Assembly (NCBI RefSeq): GCF_026213295.1
Contig: NC_079427.1
Location: 36,486,239 to 36,550,238 of the forward strand
Direction of reading: 5' to 3'
From: Gadus chalcogrammus
Lineage: Eukaryota; Chordata; Actinopteri; Gadiformes; Gadidae
Length of the DNA: 64,000 bases
Shown piece by piece: positions 47,213-59,569 of this stretch (position 1 is the first letter of the stretch; every line of letters starts with the position of its first letter). The position numbers were made by a program, and so were the translations under genes. The notes beneath the pieces are model-generated. The model saw only the letters and a list, made by a program, of their open reading frames with translations. It searched no databases and was not told the DNA's origin.

Positions 47213-49554
47213 TAGGGGTGTGCCAAAATATCGATACTGCGACATATCGCGATATTTCGTCTTGCGGGACGTTATCGATATGCTGACGCCAAATATCGAT
47301 ATTTAATGGTCCCATGACATGAAAATCTCACTTTATGAGGTTTTCTAACATAAATATGAGTTCCCCTAGCCTGCCTATGGTCCCCCAATTGCTAAAACTT
47401 GCGTTTGGTGTAAAACGAGCACTAGCTGTTCTGCTCGCCTTTGAAAAAACGGAGGCTCAAGTGCGCTGATTTGGAATGTCTGTATTCTTGACGTCATCAG
47501 GAATCTCAGCTCCTCCCCTTACTCTGCCTGGCCCGCCCAGAGACGTTGGCCCGCCAATGAGACTCGACCGTGCGAGCGCCACATGTGTGTGTGTTTGTGT
47601 GAATACTAGGGGTGAAACGGATCAGTGTGTCCACGGTTCGGTTCAGATAACCGTTTTGGGCCTCGGTTTCGGATACGGTTCGGATTAGGATCATGTCCGT
47701 GGTAGTAAATAGGCGGACTTTTTTTTGACGGAGGGTTTGGGGGAGAAACACAAAAATGAATGAGACCCACAGGCTATTTGCAATGTGTTAATTGACTGCA
47801 ATCAGACAACTTGCAAGGCTTTTTTGTGCAATAAATGTTCCCCTAAATGCATTTGAAAACATGGTGCACTGAGTGTAACATGTAAGGGATAACGGCCGAC
47901 GAGGCTTAGAACTCTGGCGACGAGCGCAGCATGAAGCCAGAGTTGCCTCTACCTGTCCATTATTTCCATCGAACCGGTCGACCTCGAAGGCCGTTATCCC
48001 ACTTATCACCCGTTTGTATTTATCTCCCGTATATTTAGAATATAATTGTATCAATTACTTTCTTTAAATTTAGGAATCGTGCGCTTGAAAAGCCCAGTTT
48101 GTTTTGAACGCTGACAGGCTGAAGGGAGGGGCGGGAAAAGTCTCATTGGCTCGGGCAGCACTGGAGAGAATGCATTCCGCTGGGTCCTAAACACCCTTTT
48201 GTATCGGACGTAGGCTACAGTAGGCAAAATACGCTACATAAGGCAATGCCTTCATGAAACCGAAATCCGCGGATCTCCAGAATGCTCCGAACTGTGGTAA
48301 ACGAACCGAACGGATTCGGATACAATTCGAATCCGCTGCAGGCCTAGTGAATACACACACTAACGCAAGTGTTTCTTGTCGGTTCTTTGACGTGTCTTGT
48401 ATTTCCACAACGAGACTGTTGTGGGGGTTATGTTATCTCAGCCATGGTTGAGAAGGAATTGGGAGAAAGGAACTTTGTTTTTGACTGGCTGAAGTACATG
48501 AACTGCGTCATGCCGCCGGTTGCCGCGAGGCACCATCGCCCGGCAGCGGGCAGCCGGCAGCAGGCAGCGCGCGGTTCAGTCGACTTCAGGTTGATGTGAA
48601 AGTGGAAGAACCAGAGACGTCGCAGAACCCGACAAAGTCGTTTGTGATTCATTATATCGTCTGGAGGTGCACACCGCTTTTGGCCGTGATAATATGTATT
48701 AAATGATATAGATTTCTATGTATTATATGATATTATTTAGATATAGAGCTCCAGGACTGTATCGCAAGTGTTGTACACTTCCTTGTTATTTGGATAACCG
48801 TTCTGTCGGACTCTCGTCTCTGGTATTTCTACAACGAGACTCGTATTGGGGGTTATCTCAGCCAAGGTTGAGAATGAATTGGGGGGAAGGAACTTTGGCT
48901 TTGACTCCCTCAAGAACATGAACCACGACATGGAGGAGAAAGGGATTGTTGGCGGTGAATGTCTCCAGCTTGAGACCCGCTGAGGGACCACCGCCGGAGG
49001 CGGAGGCGCTGCCCGGGAACAATCCCTTTCTCCTCCTTGTCGTGGTTCAGTCTACTTCACATTGATGAGGACGTTGAAGAACCAGGAACGTCGGAGAACC
49101 CAACGCGGTCGTTTGAGATTCATAATATCGGCTCACACATCTTTTGGCGGTTATAATATATATTATATGATATAGATATCTATGTAGGCTATATGATAAT
49201 ATTTTGATATAGTGCTCCAGGACTCCCGTGTGTTATAGAATATATACAGAACACGGCTAAAGGCTGTGTGCGCCTCGCCATTGCGATACATCCACTGTAA
49301 ACAGAGCGAATGAAACTAAGCAATGAAATGTTTTCTGCATTTATTTTGTTTTCTAATTTTCTTACTTTGCATAAAATGTTTTTGTAATAAATTCTGAATT
49401 TCTTCAGTGACACAGATATCGTGATGTATCGTGGGTGAAATTTCTTGCAATATATCGATAATCGTAGAATCGCTGTATCGTGATATTATCGTTATCGTGG
49501 GTAAAATATCGTGATAGTATCGTATCGTGGGGTACCTAGTGATACCCAGCCCTA
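47213..49554. mobile_element. 2.3-kb hAT non-autonomous element
   Basis: The ends TAGGGGTGTGCCAAAATATCG and (reversed) TAGGGCTGGGTATCACTAGG are flanked by GTATTTAC on both sides (47205-47212 and 49555-49562), a perfect 8-bp target duplication. Both subterminal parts are packed with ATATCG/CGATAT words. The interior holds two tandem related blocks, ~48360-48710 and ~48780-49200 (ACAACGAGACT, then GTTATCTCAGCCA and GAACTTTG), and reversed sequence of the 8067 repeat. No transposase. It landed ~40 bp after the CCDC106-like stop codon. Confidence 0.88.
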
Positions 49555-49811
49555 GTATTTACTGTCAGAACTATTAACAAGTTCATAATGCCTTATCTTC
49601 TATTTTATCTTATAATAATCTTATATCTGTTTAAAACAACATTACCCTTTTGTCACTTTACTTAAAGCTGACAAAGTACACTTATAGAATCGTATATCTG
49701 TTCATAACAACACCACCCTTTTGTCACTTTACTTAAAGCTGACAAAGTCCACTTATAGGATCTTCTAAAAGTCTATAATATTATATGTCTGTATAGCAGC
49801 CTAGTCACCAT

Positions 49812-50538
49812 TAGGGCTGTCAAAATTGCTCAAAAATGACATTCGAATGTTCGTTTGGAAAAAAATCACGTATTCAAACTATTCGAATATCGCGTTTTTG
49901 GATACATTTCGAACGAATATTCGAACTTCGAATATGTTTGCCGTCTCGTTGAGAGTGCTGGTGGGCGGCGGCTTCCTACTGGGCATTTCCTTACTTTAAA
50001 ACGAGGGACATCGCGAACAGACAGAGGCTCATTCACAAAGCAGTTAGGCGCTTGTACCGCAGGAGTGTTTTTTCACATTTGAATATTATGAGGGACATCG
50101 CGAACAGACAGAGGCTCACTCACAAAGCAGATAGGCGCTTGTGTAACCGAGCGTTGCCACTTAGATATTTATATGACAAGAATGACACAAGCGTGGAAGG
50201 GAAAATAGTCTTGTTTACTTAGTACATATCAGAAGTCACCCAGTCACAGCGTGAGAGCTGGAATACCTATATCCAAGTACGGAAACCCCGAGGGGATAAA
50301 ATACATTCGCTCTTCACAATACTAGTCTGTTACACTTGTACCGCGGGAGTGTTTTTTCACATTCGAATATTATGAGGGACATCGCAAACAGACAGAGGCT
50401 CATTCACAAAGCAGATAGAGGCGCTTGTACAGCGGGAGTGTTTTTTCACATTCGAATATTAATTTTCACGTTCAAATTCGCGTTTTTGGATACATTTCGA
50501 ACGAATATTCGAACTTCGAATATTCATTGACAGCCCTA
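49812..50538. mobile_element. hAT MITE beside the right TIR
   Basis: TAGGGCTGTCAAAATTGCTC and (reversed) TAGGGCTGTCAATGAATATTC are flanked by GTCACCAT on both sides (49804-49811 and 50539-50546). TTCGAA-rich subterminal parts are inverted. Inside, GAGGGACATCGCGAACAGACAG recurs three times with a TTTTTTCACATTYGAATATTA block, a ~60-300-bp internal repeat. Confidence 0.88.
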
Positions 50539-50546
50539 GTCACCAT

Positions 50547-51160
50547 ACTAATAACCATTAATGAATAATCATAATATATCACAAAGGTGGTTATGATGTG
50601 CCGTGAAGACCTATATACATAGTTATAATGAGTGCCACAATGACTTAACTAGTTTTTAAAGGTATTATGAATGTTCTTATAGTGCTTCATATATGCAGGC
50701 TTCATAGGATTCATGATTACCCACACAAACCTATGATCACATTTATAATGCATAATTTTACCTTAGATTATAACCATTTATAATTAACTGACATAACGTT
50801 TCAGAGCAGTGGATATGAGTCATTGTGGAGATGCTAAACATAGTTATAAAGAGTGCTACAATGACTTATAGCTACTTTTAAACGTCATCATAAATGTCCC
50901 TATAGGACCTTATAAAGGCAGTTTGTTTTGTGTTACCCGACAGTCACATATTTATAATGCATTATTCCGTCTTTAATTATAACCATTCATAATGAACTGA
51001 TATAATGTATCATAAAGGTGATTATGAGTCATCATGAAGACATTATACATAGTTATAAAGTAGCTATAAGTCATTGTAGCAATCGCTATAAGTCATTATT
51101 AAGGCCCTTATAATGTCCTTATAGGGCCTTATAACGCTGGGCTTCATAGAAAGTGTTACC
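50547..51160 (-). repeat. Right terminal inverted repeat
   Basis: It is the reverse of 31523-32125, including the three subunits, and ends GCTTCATAGAAAGTGTTACC just before GTTAATTA. A few base differences and a short insertion (ATATGCAGGCTTCATAG) distinguish it from the left copy. Confidence 0.85.
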
Positions 51161-51233
51161 GTTAATTATAATGAACCATTTTCTAATTATCTTATAGTTT
51201 TATATGTGGTATGCTTTCAATATCCCCTTGTGT

Positions 51234-51500
51234 ATGTAACAGTCGAGTAATCTCCATTATCTTGGTGGCTCTGACACACACGAGAGGACATTCACACATG
51301 GTATATGAATCCACCATTTGTTTTCATTTTATATTTACTTATTTTTATTTTATTTTTATTTTTATCTCTATATACACATTCGTAAGAAAAGCTCGAACGA
51401 AGATGCATCATAACATGCATCAACAGACCTAAAAATAAGCATATTATTCAACAATCCGAGTCCTCAGATGGGATTTCTCCCTGCGGAGCCCTTCATTCTC
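51234..51500 (-). repeat. Possible LTR-related fragment
   Basis: GCTCGAACGAAGATGCATCA with ATAACATGCATCAACAGACC resembles 27262-27305 at the end of the retroviral LTR in the same orientation, and TCCGAGTCCTCAGATG matches 27330. The resemblance is short, and the rest of an LTR could not be followed. Confidence 0.4.
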
Positions 51501-53084
51501 TAAAGGGTCCGCAGATAGGTCCGCTGAGTGGCCTGGAGTTCTTACACATTCAGAGGTGTTGCTGAGGGCAGCTGCCTTACAACAAACCAAAAGCCTTTGT
51601 TAACCATATGGTCATCTAAGTCATCATTCCTTAAGATGTCATAAATATGGGGTTGGCCGTTCCTTATCACTTGCGTCTTTGCGCTTCCCTGGGGATCAAG
51701 GATAACAGGCCCAAACCCACACAGGATAACAAAGGAACAGAGTGAGAACTGATTTCCACTAACCTTAAAGGATTACATTTTAAACGACCCTGCAGAATAA
51801 CAGGGTGACAAGACCACATGGGAAACCACAAACATACAAAACTTAAATTTGAACATTAACAAAATATCTTAATATTAAAAATCTGCATTTCAATATTAGG
51901 CATCATACTTCTGTTGTTACCGGAACGTTGTCAGTCGGGGTTCAGTCGGGGACAGTCGGGGTGATGTTATGGCTGTGCAATTCGGTTGAGCATTAAACTG
52001 GTTGGATATATTGTAATAATCGAGTATCCACTGTCTACATAGCCCGTTTTGTAATGAAAAACGTAACACGTATATTGTCAATCACAATTAGGATGAATTA
52101 TGGATTACATTTTATTCTACTTATGTTATTAATGTAAATATTGCCAATTATTAACCTTAGATTACGTGAAGACTTTTATTTAAATGTTATTTTCATAATT
52201 TGTAAGGAAATATATATTTTATTCTTTCTTATTTTGGTACTCTGGACCTGGTCAGGTCTGTTGAACTATGCATTTCTACCGCTTGTCCTCAGAATCCTCT
52301 ATTTGGGGGGGACTCTCCTGCTCTCCTACGAGGCAGGTTATCCCAGAACTCTTCTAAGAATCCCCAGGCCTGGATAATCCCTGGACTTCTGTGGACGAGC
52401 GGTATGCATGCTATGGACAACTTTAAAGGCTAACCGTTCATGATGTGGAGTCTAGATAATTATTCCTATCTTAAGATCACCGTGTAACTCTCGTTCAGGG
52501 ATCTGGTTTGATGTAAGACCCCTGTATTGGTGTCCTTTTGTAGGACCTCTTTCGGTTTTGGAATCCGGCTTTCCTAATTATTGAATACAAGATAATGCAT
52601 GCATATTGATGGTACGATATCATATCTATTGCAATCGCTCCAATGGAAGCAATAGTTGACCTTTGAACATCTCACGCAGTGTTATTCAGTTTATTCGTAT
52701 GTAGTAGCTGATTATAGCAGAATTTAACCCATGTAGATTTAATATTCGCAAAAAATGTATTGTAATTTTGGCTACAGCAGTTGAGCTAACTCCCTCCTTG
52801 GGCACCGTTTAAAACCATGTGCACCATTTATTAATCAGACATATTATTCTAGCAGTTGAACCCCGTGTCTATTTGAACCAGCCTGGTTCTCTACCTTTCT
52901 TGCTACACAAAACGCATGTGGAATAGACAGAAGGGCTCAGCAACCTGAAAAAAAAAAAAATTACTGTCAGTATTTGGCATTCGTCCTACGGAACCCCTTA
53001 GGTGACATGGAGGAGAGAAAAAAAAATGAAGGAGAAAAAAAAAAAACGTGTTCTGGGGACAAACACTAACTACAGTTTTGCGAG
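51501..53084. other. No recognised gene
   Basis: Mixed AT-rich DNA outside the giant element. A hydrophobic frame at 52141-52377 has no familiar motif. GTTCAGTCGGGGACAGTCGGGG near 51940 is a short local duplication. Confidence 0.45.
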
Positions 53085-53220
53085 ATCTTGAATTTGTTTT
53101 GCGAGATCTCGACTTTGATTTGCGAGATCTCGAGTTTATTTTTGCGAGATCTTGACTTTGATTTGCGAGATCTCGAGTTTGTTTTGCGAGACCTCGAGTT
53201 TCATTTGCAATATCTCGCAA
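53085..53220. repeat. GCGAGATCTCG palindrome array
   Basis: Six to seven units of ~23-27 bp, each with GCGAGATCTCGA or a one-base variant, alternate with TTTGATTT/TTTGTTTT spacers. Each unit holds a palindrome around AGATCT. The array lies 320 bp upstream of the first exon of the HECT-like gene. The Arg/Ser-rich frames it creates are not proteins. Confidence 0.8.
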
Positions 53221-55216
53221 ATCCTAGCGTAATCCTAGCCTACTTGTCGGTGTGTGAGTGTAGTCCACTGAAATTTGGTTGTAGTTCTTCATATTACCAG
53301 CAGGGGGGGAAATTTACTCTAAAGTCGGCTCTGGTTAGGTGAGACGAAAGTGATGTCGAACATATTATCCTTTGCGTAATTCTTCTAAAAACGTGAAGAT
53401 ATAAGATGTGAACATTATTGTTAGTATCAGTTTTTTTAGTTCAAAAATCAAAGTTTTTTGTCTTTCGTGGTTTTTAAAATCAACTTCCGGGTCAGTAGAT
53501 GGCGGTAAATAACGTAGATATACAGTGAAGAAGGTCATAAATGGAGGTGGACCTGGAGAATTTCCCTATCGCCTGAGCCGTGGCACAGGACCAGATAAAC
53601 CACATGAAGACAGATAAGGTGGGTAGGAACTGCTCTTAAGTTGCTTGCTGTGTCACCCAACCTGGGCAAACAGTAGCCTATGTGTAGTTAAGTGTCATAT
53701 AATTCCAGTGAGTGAACCGCTAACTGATAGCAGGCTAACTAGCTCAAGTGGTTAGCGCTCGTGTCTTTCGATCCTGATGTTAGAGCATGGAAGTAAAGTT
53801 AGAATTGTATTTGTAATGCTTTCTGTAATCTTGCAATTGAATCGTCGTATGACGATTTTAATTGAAGCGTCGTATGAATACGGGGACGGACAAAAATGTC
53901 AGTTTCGAAATCATGTCGTGTCGGTAGCAGTTAACATTTAACTGGTCGGTGGGTGAAGATTTGGAGTTCGTGCTACTGCTACTAAAGATCTGTTGTAATA
54001 TGGTGGTCCTGGAATTACCTGACTGTTAAGTGAAATACAGTTCACTCAAATTAACTAGGCTATTGGTTTATGGTTCATGTTTGTTGGTTTCTGCACTGCA
54101 TGTGCGTTTCTTTAACTGCTTTTCTCCAACATTTTTGCTTGCAGATTGACAAGGCTGTGCTTACACTGATGACTGATGAGCAGCTTGCACGATATATACC
54201 AACCTATGGCGATCGACTAGCTGTTGTCTCTTTTTGTCATCAGCAGCGCCATACACCTAACAGAGTGACCCTTTTGGAGAGGATAAGGGAGAAGATAGGG
54301 GACAGGAAGATGTTGAAAACGGAATGTCACACGCCATCAGAATCGCATGGATTGTCTAGAAAGTGCAACAAAAGTGGAGAAAAGGTGGTACGGAAGATTG
54401 AAATTGGGTGGCTTCACTATTCAAAACCTCACTACACCCAGGTGAGAACGAGGCATGGTGGTGGGACTAGACACACAACGGTTCCTAAAGAAACTACCGT
54501 GGAGCAGGTTCTAGAAACCGGAAAACAGCTGTTTTTCCCAAATGGATTTTGAGGTGCGTGACTTCAAAAGGAATTGCATTCAGTTGGAAGAGACCGTGGG
54601 CAAGTTGTATGAGTCAACAAAGTTGAAGCTTCTCCGTTTTTACATCTGCTCAAAGGACAAATCTTCTGTGGAGGACGAAAGTGACTCATCGACTGAAGAT
54701 TTAGAAGATCTAAGCACAGGGGTTTGTTACTTTTATTCTTTCTTGTTCCCATGGACAGTATATGGTGACCACAAACAATGGGGTTACGGGTCAAATAACA
54801 CTGAATTCCCCTTTAGCAGATGTATTTTGGTGTTTGTTAGAATTGACTTAGTGAACAATATGTAGTCGTCCTGGTACATTTTTATTGTGAAGTAATGTGT
54901 TGCAAGACTTAAAGCATTTTTTTTGTGTTTGTTGCAGAATCTGAATGCCATTGTTTCAGACCCTGCAACATCTGACTCATCCACCAACATTCCCAGTGAT
55001 CGGCAAGAGGAGGCCGACTTCATTATTAATGTTGATGACACCGCTTCAGAGCAGTCTTCTGATTTGGACATTACAGACATAGAAGACACGAGCCCGAGGA
55101 GAGTCAAAGATTCCAATGCAGTCTCAGAGTCAGACACAGTAGAGTGGTGTTCGGATTATGAGGCTGCTTCAGAGGATGAGGTGACAGTCCAAATAAGATG
55201 TTCAAATGTTTTACAG

Positions 55217-55980
55217 GTAATTAATGTTAATAGTACCTAATGAGAAAGGGGTCAAATTTCAGGGAAGCATGTAACCAACAATCTTATAAAATGTTGGGAG
55301 TGCTTATTCTGAATAGCTGTGATTCTAAACTCCAGTTTAAACTGCTAATTAGCACGTTAGTATAGATGGTTCCTTTGAATACCCTTTTTGACCACGATGG
55401 CATTAGAATCACAGAAAGTCTAGGCCTGTATGCATTAGGCTTCACATTTAGTAAGCAATTGCAGGATCACATTCCCTCATTTTTGAAGGAGGTTTTTTGT
55501 GATCATATACATCTCTGCACTCTTAACACCCACCTGAATGATAAAAAAAACATTAACATTTGAAGAAAATTTAGCTTTAAGTGCTTTACATTTACAGATA
55601 ATTTACCAGTTTTTATTTACCAGTCTCCCCAAGAGCAACTTAAGGTTAAGTGCCTTGCTCAAGGGCACAATGGTGGCAGCTTCGAAACCACAAATTCCAG
55701 GCTACTAGCATGTTAGCCAGGTTCCTTAACGACTATGCTACCAGAGCCCCAGTGCTTGCGAAGATAAAAAAGACCATGATATTTAAGACCATTTCCACTT
55801 TGTTCTGGACCATTTCAATTGTTCTGGGCTTTACATGGTCAACTCATTTTGCATGGTTTCACATGACATCACCAAGTGAGATTGTGTTGGTTCTGCTGGG
55901 TTCTATGTTTAGAAAGTTGTCATTTCTATTTTGGTGTGCCAGTGAATTTTTGATAAATGTGATGTCTCCCGTTTTTGTAC
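55217..55980. other. Intron of the HECT-like gene
   Basis: No exon or repeat family was recognised. AGGTTAAGTGCCTTGCTCAAGGGCACAATGG at 55640-55670 resembles the 3' part of a common fish SINE/LINE tail. Confidence 0.4.
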
Positions 55981-56420
55981 CTCAAACATGCTGCAGTTCC
56001 TCATGCAATGACTCTTTTGTGTTCTGTCTTCGTCTTCCAGTCGAGAGAACAGCCGAATGCTCCTGCCCATGCATCACCTGATTCCTCTGTCCAATCAATA
56101 GCTGCCATCTCAGGGCCCACAGAGGGTTTTCGTCGAGCTTCAATTAAGGTTATGTGATATTATTTTGAAGTTTAGTATTTCTATTTTGAAGTTATGCTAT
56201 TGAATGTTGGGGAAAATGTCATGTCTCAAACAGTTTGGACCTTAACCATGCTGTAGTTCTTCATACAGTGACCCTTTTATTGTGTTCTGTGTTCGCCTTC
56301 CAGTCGAGAGAACTACTGCCGACTGCTCCTGCCCACGTATCACCTGATTCCGTCCAGGCATCAACTGCCAGCTATGGGGCCACAGAGGGTTTTCGTCGAG
56401 CTTCAATTCGCAGAATTAAT
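55981..56420 (+). repeat. Tandem exon duplication in the HECT-like gene
   Basis: A ~265-bp unit containing intron end, acceptor and exon start is present twice (55975-56148 and 56240-56410). Both copies have TTCCAG then SRE, APAH, SPDS and TEGFRRASI. The first ends with a donor AAG/GTTATG, the second runs on into the HECT exon. Confidence 0.85.
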
Positions 56421-57291
56421 GTGGTCGAAGATGTTCTGTCTGTGTTTATGGACAGTAGTATCATTTCTTTGTTTTTGAAGATGGATTTTGTTAATGAAAA
56501 TGCTGTTGATGATTCAGGGGTTTCGCGGGAGGTGTACACTGCATTTTGGGAGATGTTTCTTCAGCAGTGTGATGGGGAAACTGAGAGGGTCCCAAGGCTG
56601 AGGCCTGATTTCTGTCATGGTGAATGGCAAGCGGTTGGACGTGTGTGGGTGAAGGGGTTACTAGATCTTGGTGTACTTCCAGTGATGCTTTCAAAGGCCT
56701 TCATGGTAGCGTGCATCCATGGTATGGATTCGGTAGATGTAGACCTGCTCATTATGTCGCTTTCTCAACTACTTGCCTCCAGTCGAGAGGGCAGCTGTGG
56801 AAAGGGCTCTTGAGGGGAGGATGGAGGAAGACGATGAAGATGATTTGCTTGAGCTTTTTTCACGAATGGGCTCACATTCTCTTCCACCAAAAGATAATAT
56901 GAGAACAGCCATTGAATCCATGGCTCACAAAGCCATTCTGCAGGAGCCTAAATTTGTCAGAGATAGCTTCAGTACAGTTATCTTGGTTGTACAGCAAAAC
57001 CTTCCTGACAAAGAAAGTGTGTTGGCTCTTTACGGGTCCAAAAAGGCCACAGGCAAACGAGTAGTGCAGTTGTTGGACAGAACAAATGTTGTCCTTAGTC
57101 GGAGAGAACAGAATGTGTTCAGTTATCTCCAACGTTACATTAAAAATGCCGACCAAACAAAGGCGGAGAAATTCCTACGCTTCTGCACAGGGTCCAGTGT
57201 CATATGTGTAGATAAAGTGATGGTATCCTTTAATGCTGAAACTGGACTTGGGAGAAGGCCAATTGGGCACACGTGTGGTGCTACTCTTGAG

Positions 57292-57996
57292 GGGAAAAAC
57301 GATCTGTCTAGTTACTGGACCAGATAAAATGAGACGGAGAGGTAATAAAGTCTGTCGGCACGAGGACCTTGGATTTATAAAGTAAAGTGGCAACGGTTAT
57401 ACAGAGTCATAAAGCGTGAGAAATCGAATATGTCTAAGTCCCTGATCAGCGCTGATGGTTCGTCCAGAGCTTCGCCTCCGTGGAAGGTCTGCTCCAGAAG
57501 AAGATGAAAAGTCCCTGTGTGATACAGTCTTATGCTGTATCCTCCTCTCGATGAGGTGTGTGCATTTGAGATGTGTGTGGTTCTGTGTGTTTTTGCTTGA
57601 CCTTGGCTCTCAGGCCCTGGGGTGTGCATGTGTATCTTCTTGTGTTCCTCCTAACGGGGAGAGCTCTTAAAATGTCTCCTGTGTGATAAATTAAAACGGG
57701 GGAGTGCCCCCCCCGAAGTGTCTCCTGTGTGATAATTTAATGTGGCTCTCCCGTTCTTGAGGATGACTGGTGCATTGTCTGAGTGTCTACCATTTGCCTG
57801 GATGGGGAAATGGGGCCTTCGGCTCCGGCCTTGACCTGACTATATTATCATGTTTGTGTTATGTGTTTGTTGGGTTAGAGCAAGAGTTGACTATATTGTA
57901 ATGTGTCTGCCATGTGATGTGCTCATCAGGCTAGGGTAGGAGTTAGCTATATTTGTAATGTACATGTGATGTACTCAGCAGGTTATTTTTCCCAAC
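57292..57996. mobile_element. 705-bp insertion in the last HECT exon
   Basis: ACTCTTGAG lies on both sides (57283-57291 and 57997-58005), and removal of one copy with the insert restores the reading frame. The left end GGGGAAAAACGATCTG and the reversed right end GTTGGGAAAAATAACCTG are weakly alike. Two internal copies of TGTCTCCTGTGTGATAA (57674 and 57720) are separated by a C run. A 9-bp duplication suits MULE-type elements, but the class is not certain. Confidence 0.8.
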
Positions 57997-58095
57997 ACTC
58001 TTGAGGTTCCTTGCACATATAGCTCTTTCCCTGAATTCAGGACAGAGCTTGATAACGTCCTCTCAAGCAATTACTTCGAGATGGATATAATCTAA

Positions 58096-59235
58096 AAGTC
58101 TTTTATGTTTATTTTGTCATTTGTGAGTTATTTTCTGTTCTCTAAAATACCTGTTCTTGCTGGTAAAATGCTTACATAATGACATTCTTTCTGTTGAAAT
58201 GTTAGTTTGTATGTCCATAGTCCATATCTATTTTTGTACTACCAGCATGACTATACGGCAGCCAAATTTGTATTTCCTCACCTTTAATTGGAAATCATAG
58301 TAATGATTGATTTAATAAGAAAAAGTGCAGTAGTTTAAGGCCTACACAACCTCCAAGGCTGAGATTAGATGAAATTGATTGGCTATGTGGGACATATCAC
58401 TGAGATTTCAACAGAAACCATGGCAAATTATGTGTGGGTGTGTGATGTGGTTACCATACCAAACTTTGGGTGATGCATGTGTTCCATTTACTCAAAATAC
58501 AAAAATGTGCATTTTTTTGTGCATATTTGCATAGACCTTTTTGTGCAACTCAGTCAAATTAGTTCAAAAATGTAAAACCTTTTTTAAGTTGCTGTTTTCA
58601 AAAGGGGCTTGTTTGATGCAAGGACTGCACTTTCACAAGGTGATGTGAACAAATGTGATCAAGCACTTTTTGTAACTTTAATTATGCTCGACAATCTTTT
58701 GTGTCTAGCCCATTATATACATTTATTCAGAGGTACTCGTTTCCTTAGAAGTTGAGATCACCCCACACTATTGTTTTCTTTTTCATTTTTGGAAGAACTG
58801 TACATTAAAGTGAGCAAGCATTTTTCAGATTCTGCTTTGTGTATGAAAGTGTCTGCTGAATTTCTTCAACTCCATGTTCTATTCAATTGTATACCTTCAA
58901 TTGCTATCTCTAACAAAAACCAAACCAACAAAGCCAAAAAGTAGTTTAACCCTGACGGGCTATGTGCTGTGGGACACTAAATTTCAACACCTGTCTGTAA
59001 GCTGCACTGTGTCCATTACAGTAGGAGGGTTTGTTTGCTGCAGGTGAATGTCCACTGTTAGTGGAGCGGGAGAAATCCAGACTTAAAACTCCAGGTGCAA
59101 CTATTCAACCAGAAAATGAGTCCAGTAAAGGTAAAAGTTGTCCATGAACATATCAGTTTTATTCAGGTATCTACAGACAGGGATGCACTATAGGTGAGTC
59201 CAATGGTAGGGCAGTGGGTGTGTGAATACTGTAGG
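58096..59235. other. Probable 3' UTR then intergenic DNA
   Basis: AT-rich sequence follows the HECT stop codon, with TACATTAAAG near 58803 as a possible polyadenylation signal. No coding motif to 59235. Confidence 0.5.
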
Positions 59236-59569
59236 TCACATTTGCAGAGCAGTAGTAATGACACCTCTCAAGTGCATGTACAAGTTAACAGCCTGATAAG
59301 GATCCTCAGGTAGATGCAGATGTGATTCGACCATGATATCATTGCAGAGTGAATAAACATCTCGATCACAGGGAATGGGCTCTCGAAAGATGCACTCAGT
59401 CTTGCATACACCCAGATGTTCACTCTGAACAGGACAAAGGTGGTCTCTAACATTATACAGTTGTGGGATGGCATACATGATATTAGGCCGGCCGCTAGGG
59501 ACATTAGTATTTCTTGATGGCCTGATGGTATGGGCGTTCCAGGTCTGTGCTGTGTCATCTAATTCATCC
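59236..59569 (-). pseudogene. Integrase-core gene (second type), last exon
   Basis: The minus strand has an acceptor (CTCACCAG) before GATGAATTAGATGAC, then TWNAHTIRPSRNTNVPSGRP, MYAIPQLYNVRDHLCPV, VCKTECIF and DPYQAVNLYMHLRGVI. This is the C-terminal end of a fish integrase-core (rve) protein type that differs from the one at 37.9-39.8 kb. The catalytic exons upstream, at higher coordinates, were not found, so only the last exon remains. Function is unknown; an origin as transposase is likely. Confidence 0.7.

Larger units (their letters stand above)
53541..58095 (+). pseudogene. HECT-domain (G2E3-like) gene, broken
   Basis: HECT enzymes pass ubiquitin to substrates; this fish-expanded type is close to G2E3. 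Exons: 53541-53618 (MEVDLENFPIA, TGA stop at 53574-53576), 54145-54721 (LMTDEQLARYIPTYGDRLAV, then GWLHYSKPHYTQV and FFPNGF; frame break near 54545 before ETVGKLYESTKLKLLRFYI), 54938-55216 (acidic linker), 56041-56148 or the duplicate starting 56304, and a long HECT exon. That exon has GVSREVYTAFWEMFL, ERVPRLRPDFCHGEWQAVGR, a one-base frameshift near 56760, YLPPVERAAVERALEG, AEKFLRFCTGSSVICVD and HTCGATLE. A 705-bp insertion follows, and the true end resumes at 58006-58095 (FPEFRTELDNVL..., MDII stop). The catalytic Cys of the HECT fold would correspond to the HTCGATL motif. Four lesions make it a pseudogene. Confidence 0.8.

Noticed and set aside
52141..52377. Hydrophobic 78-residue frame
   Set aside because: No family resemblance, AT-rich context and no exon signals.
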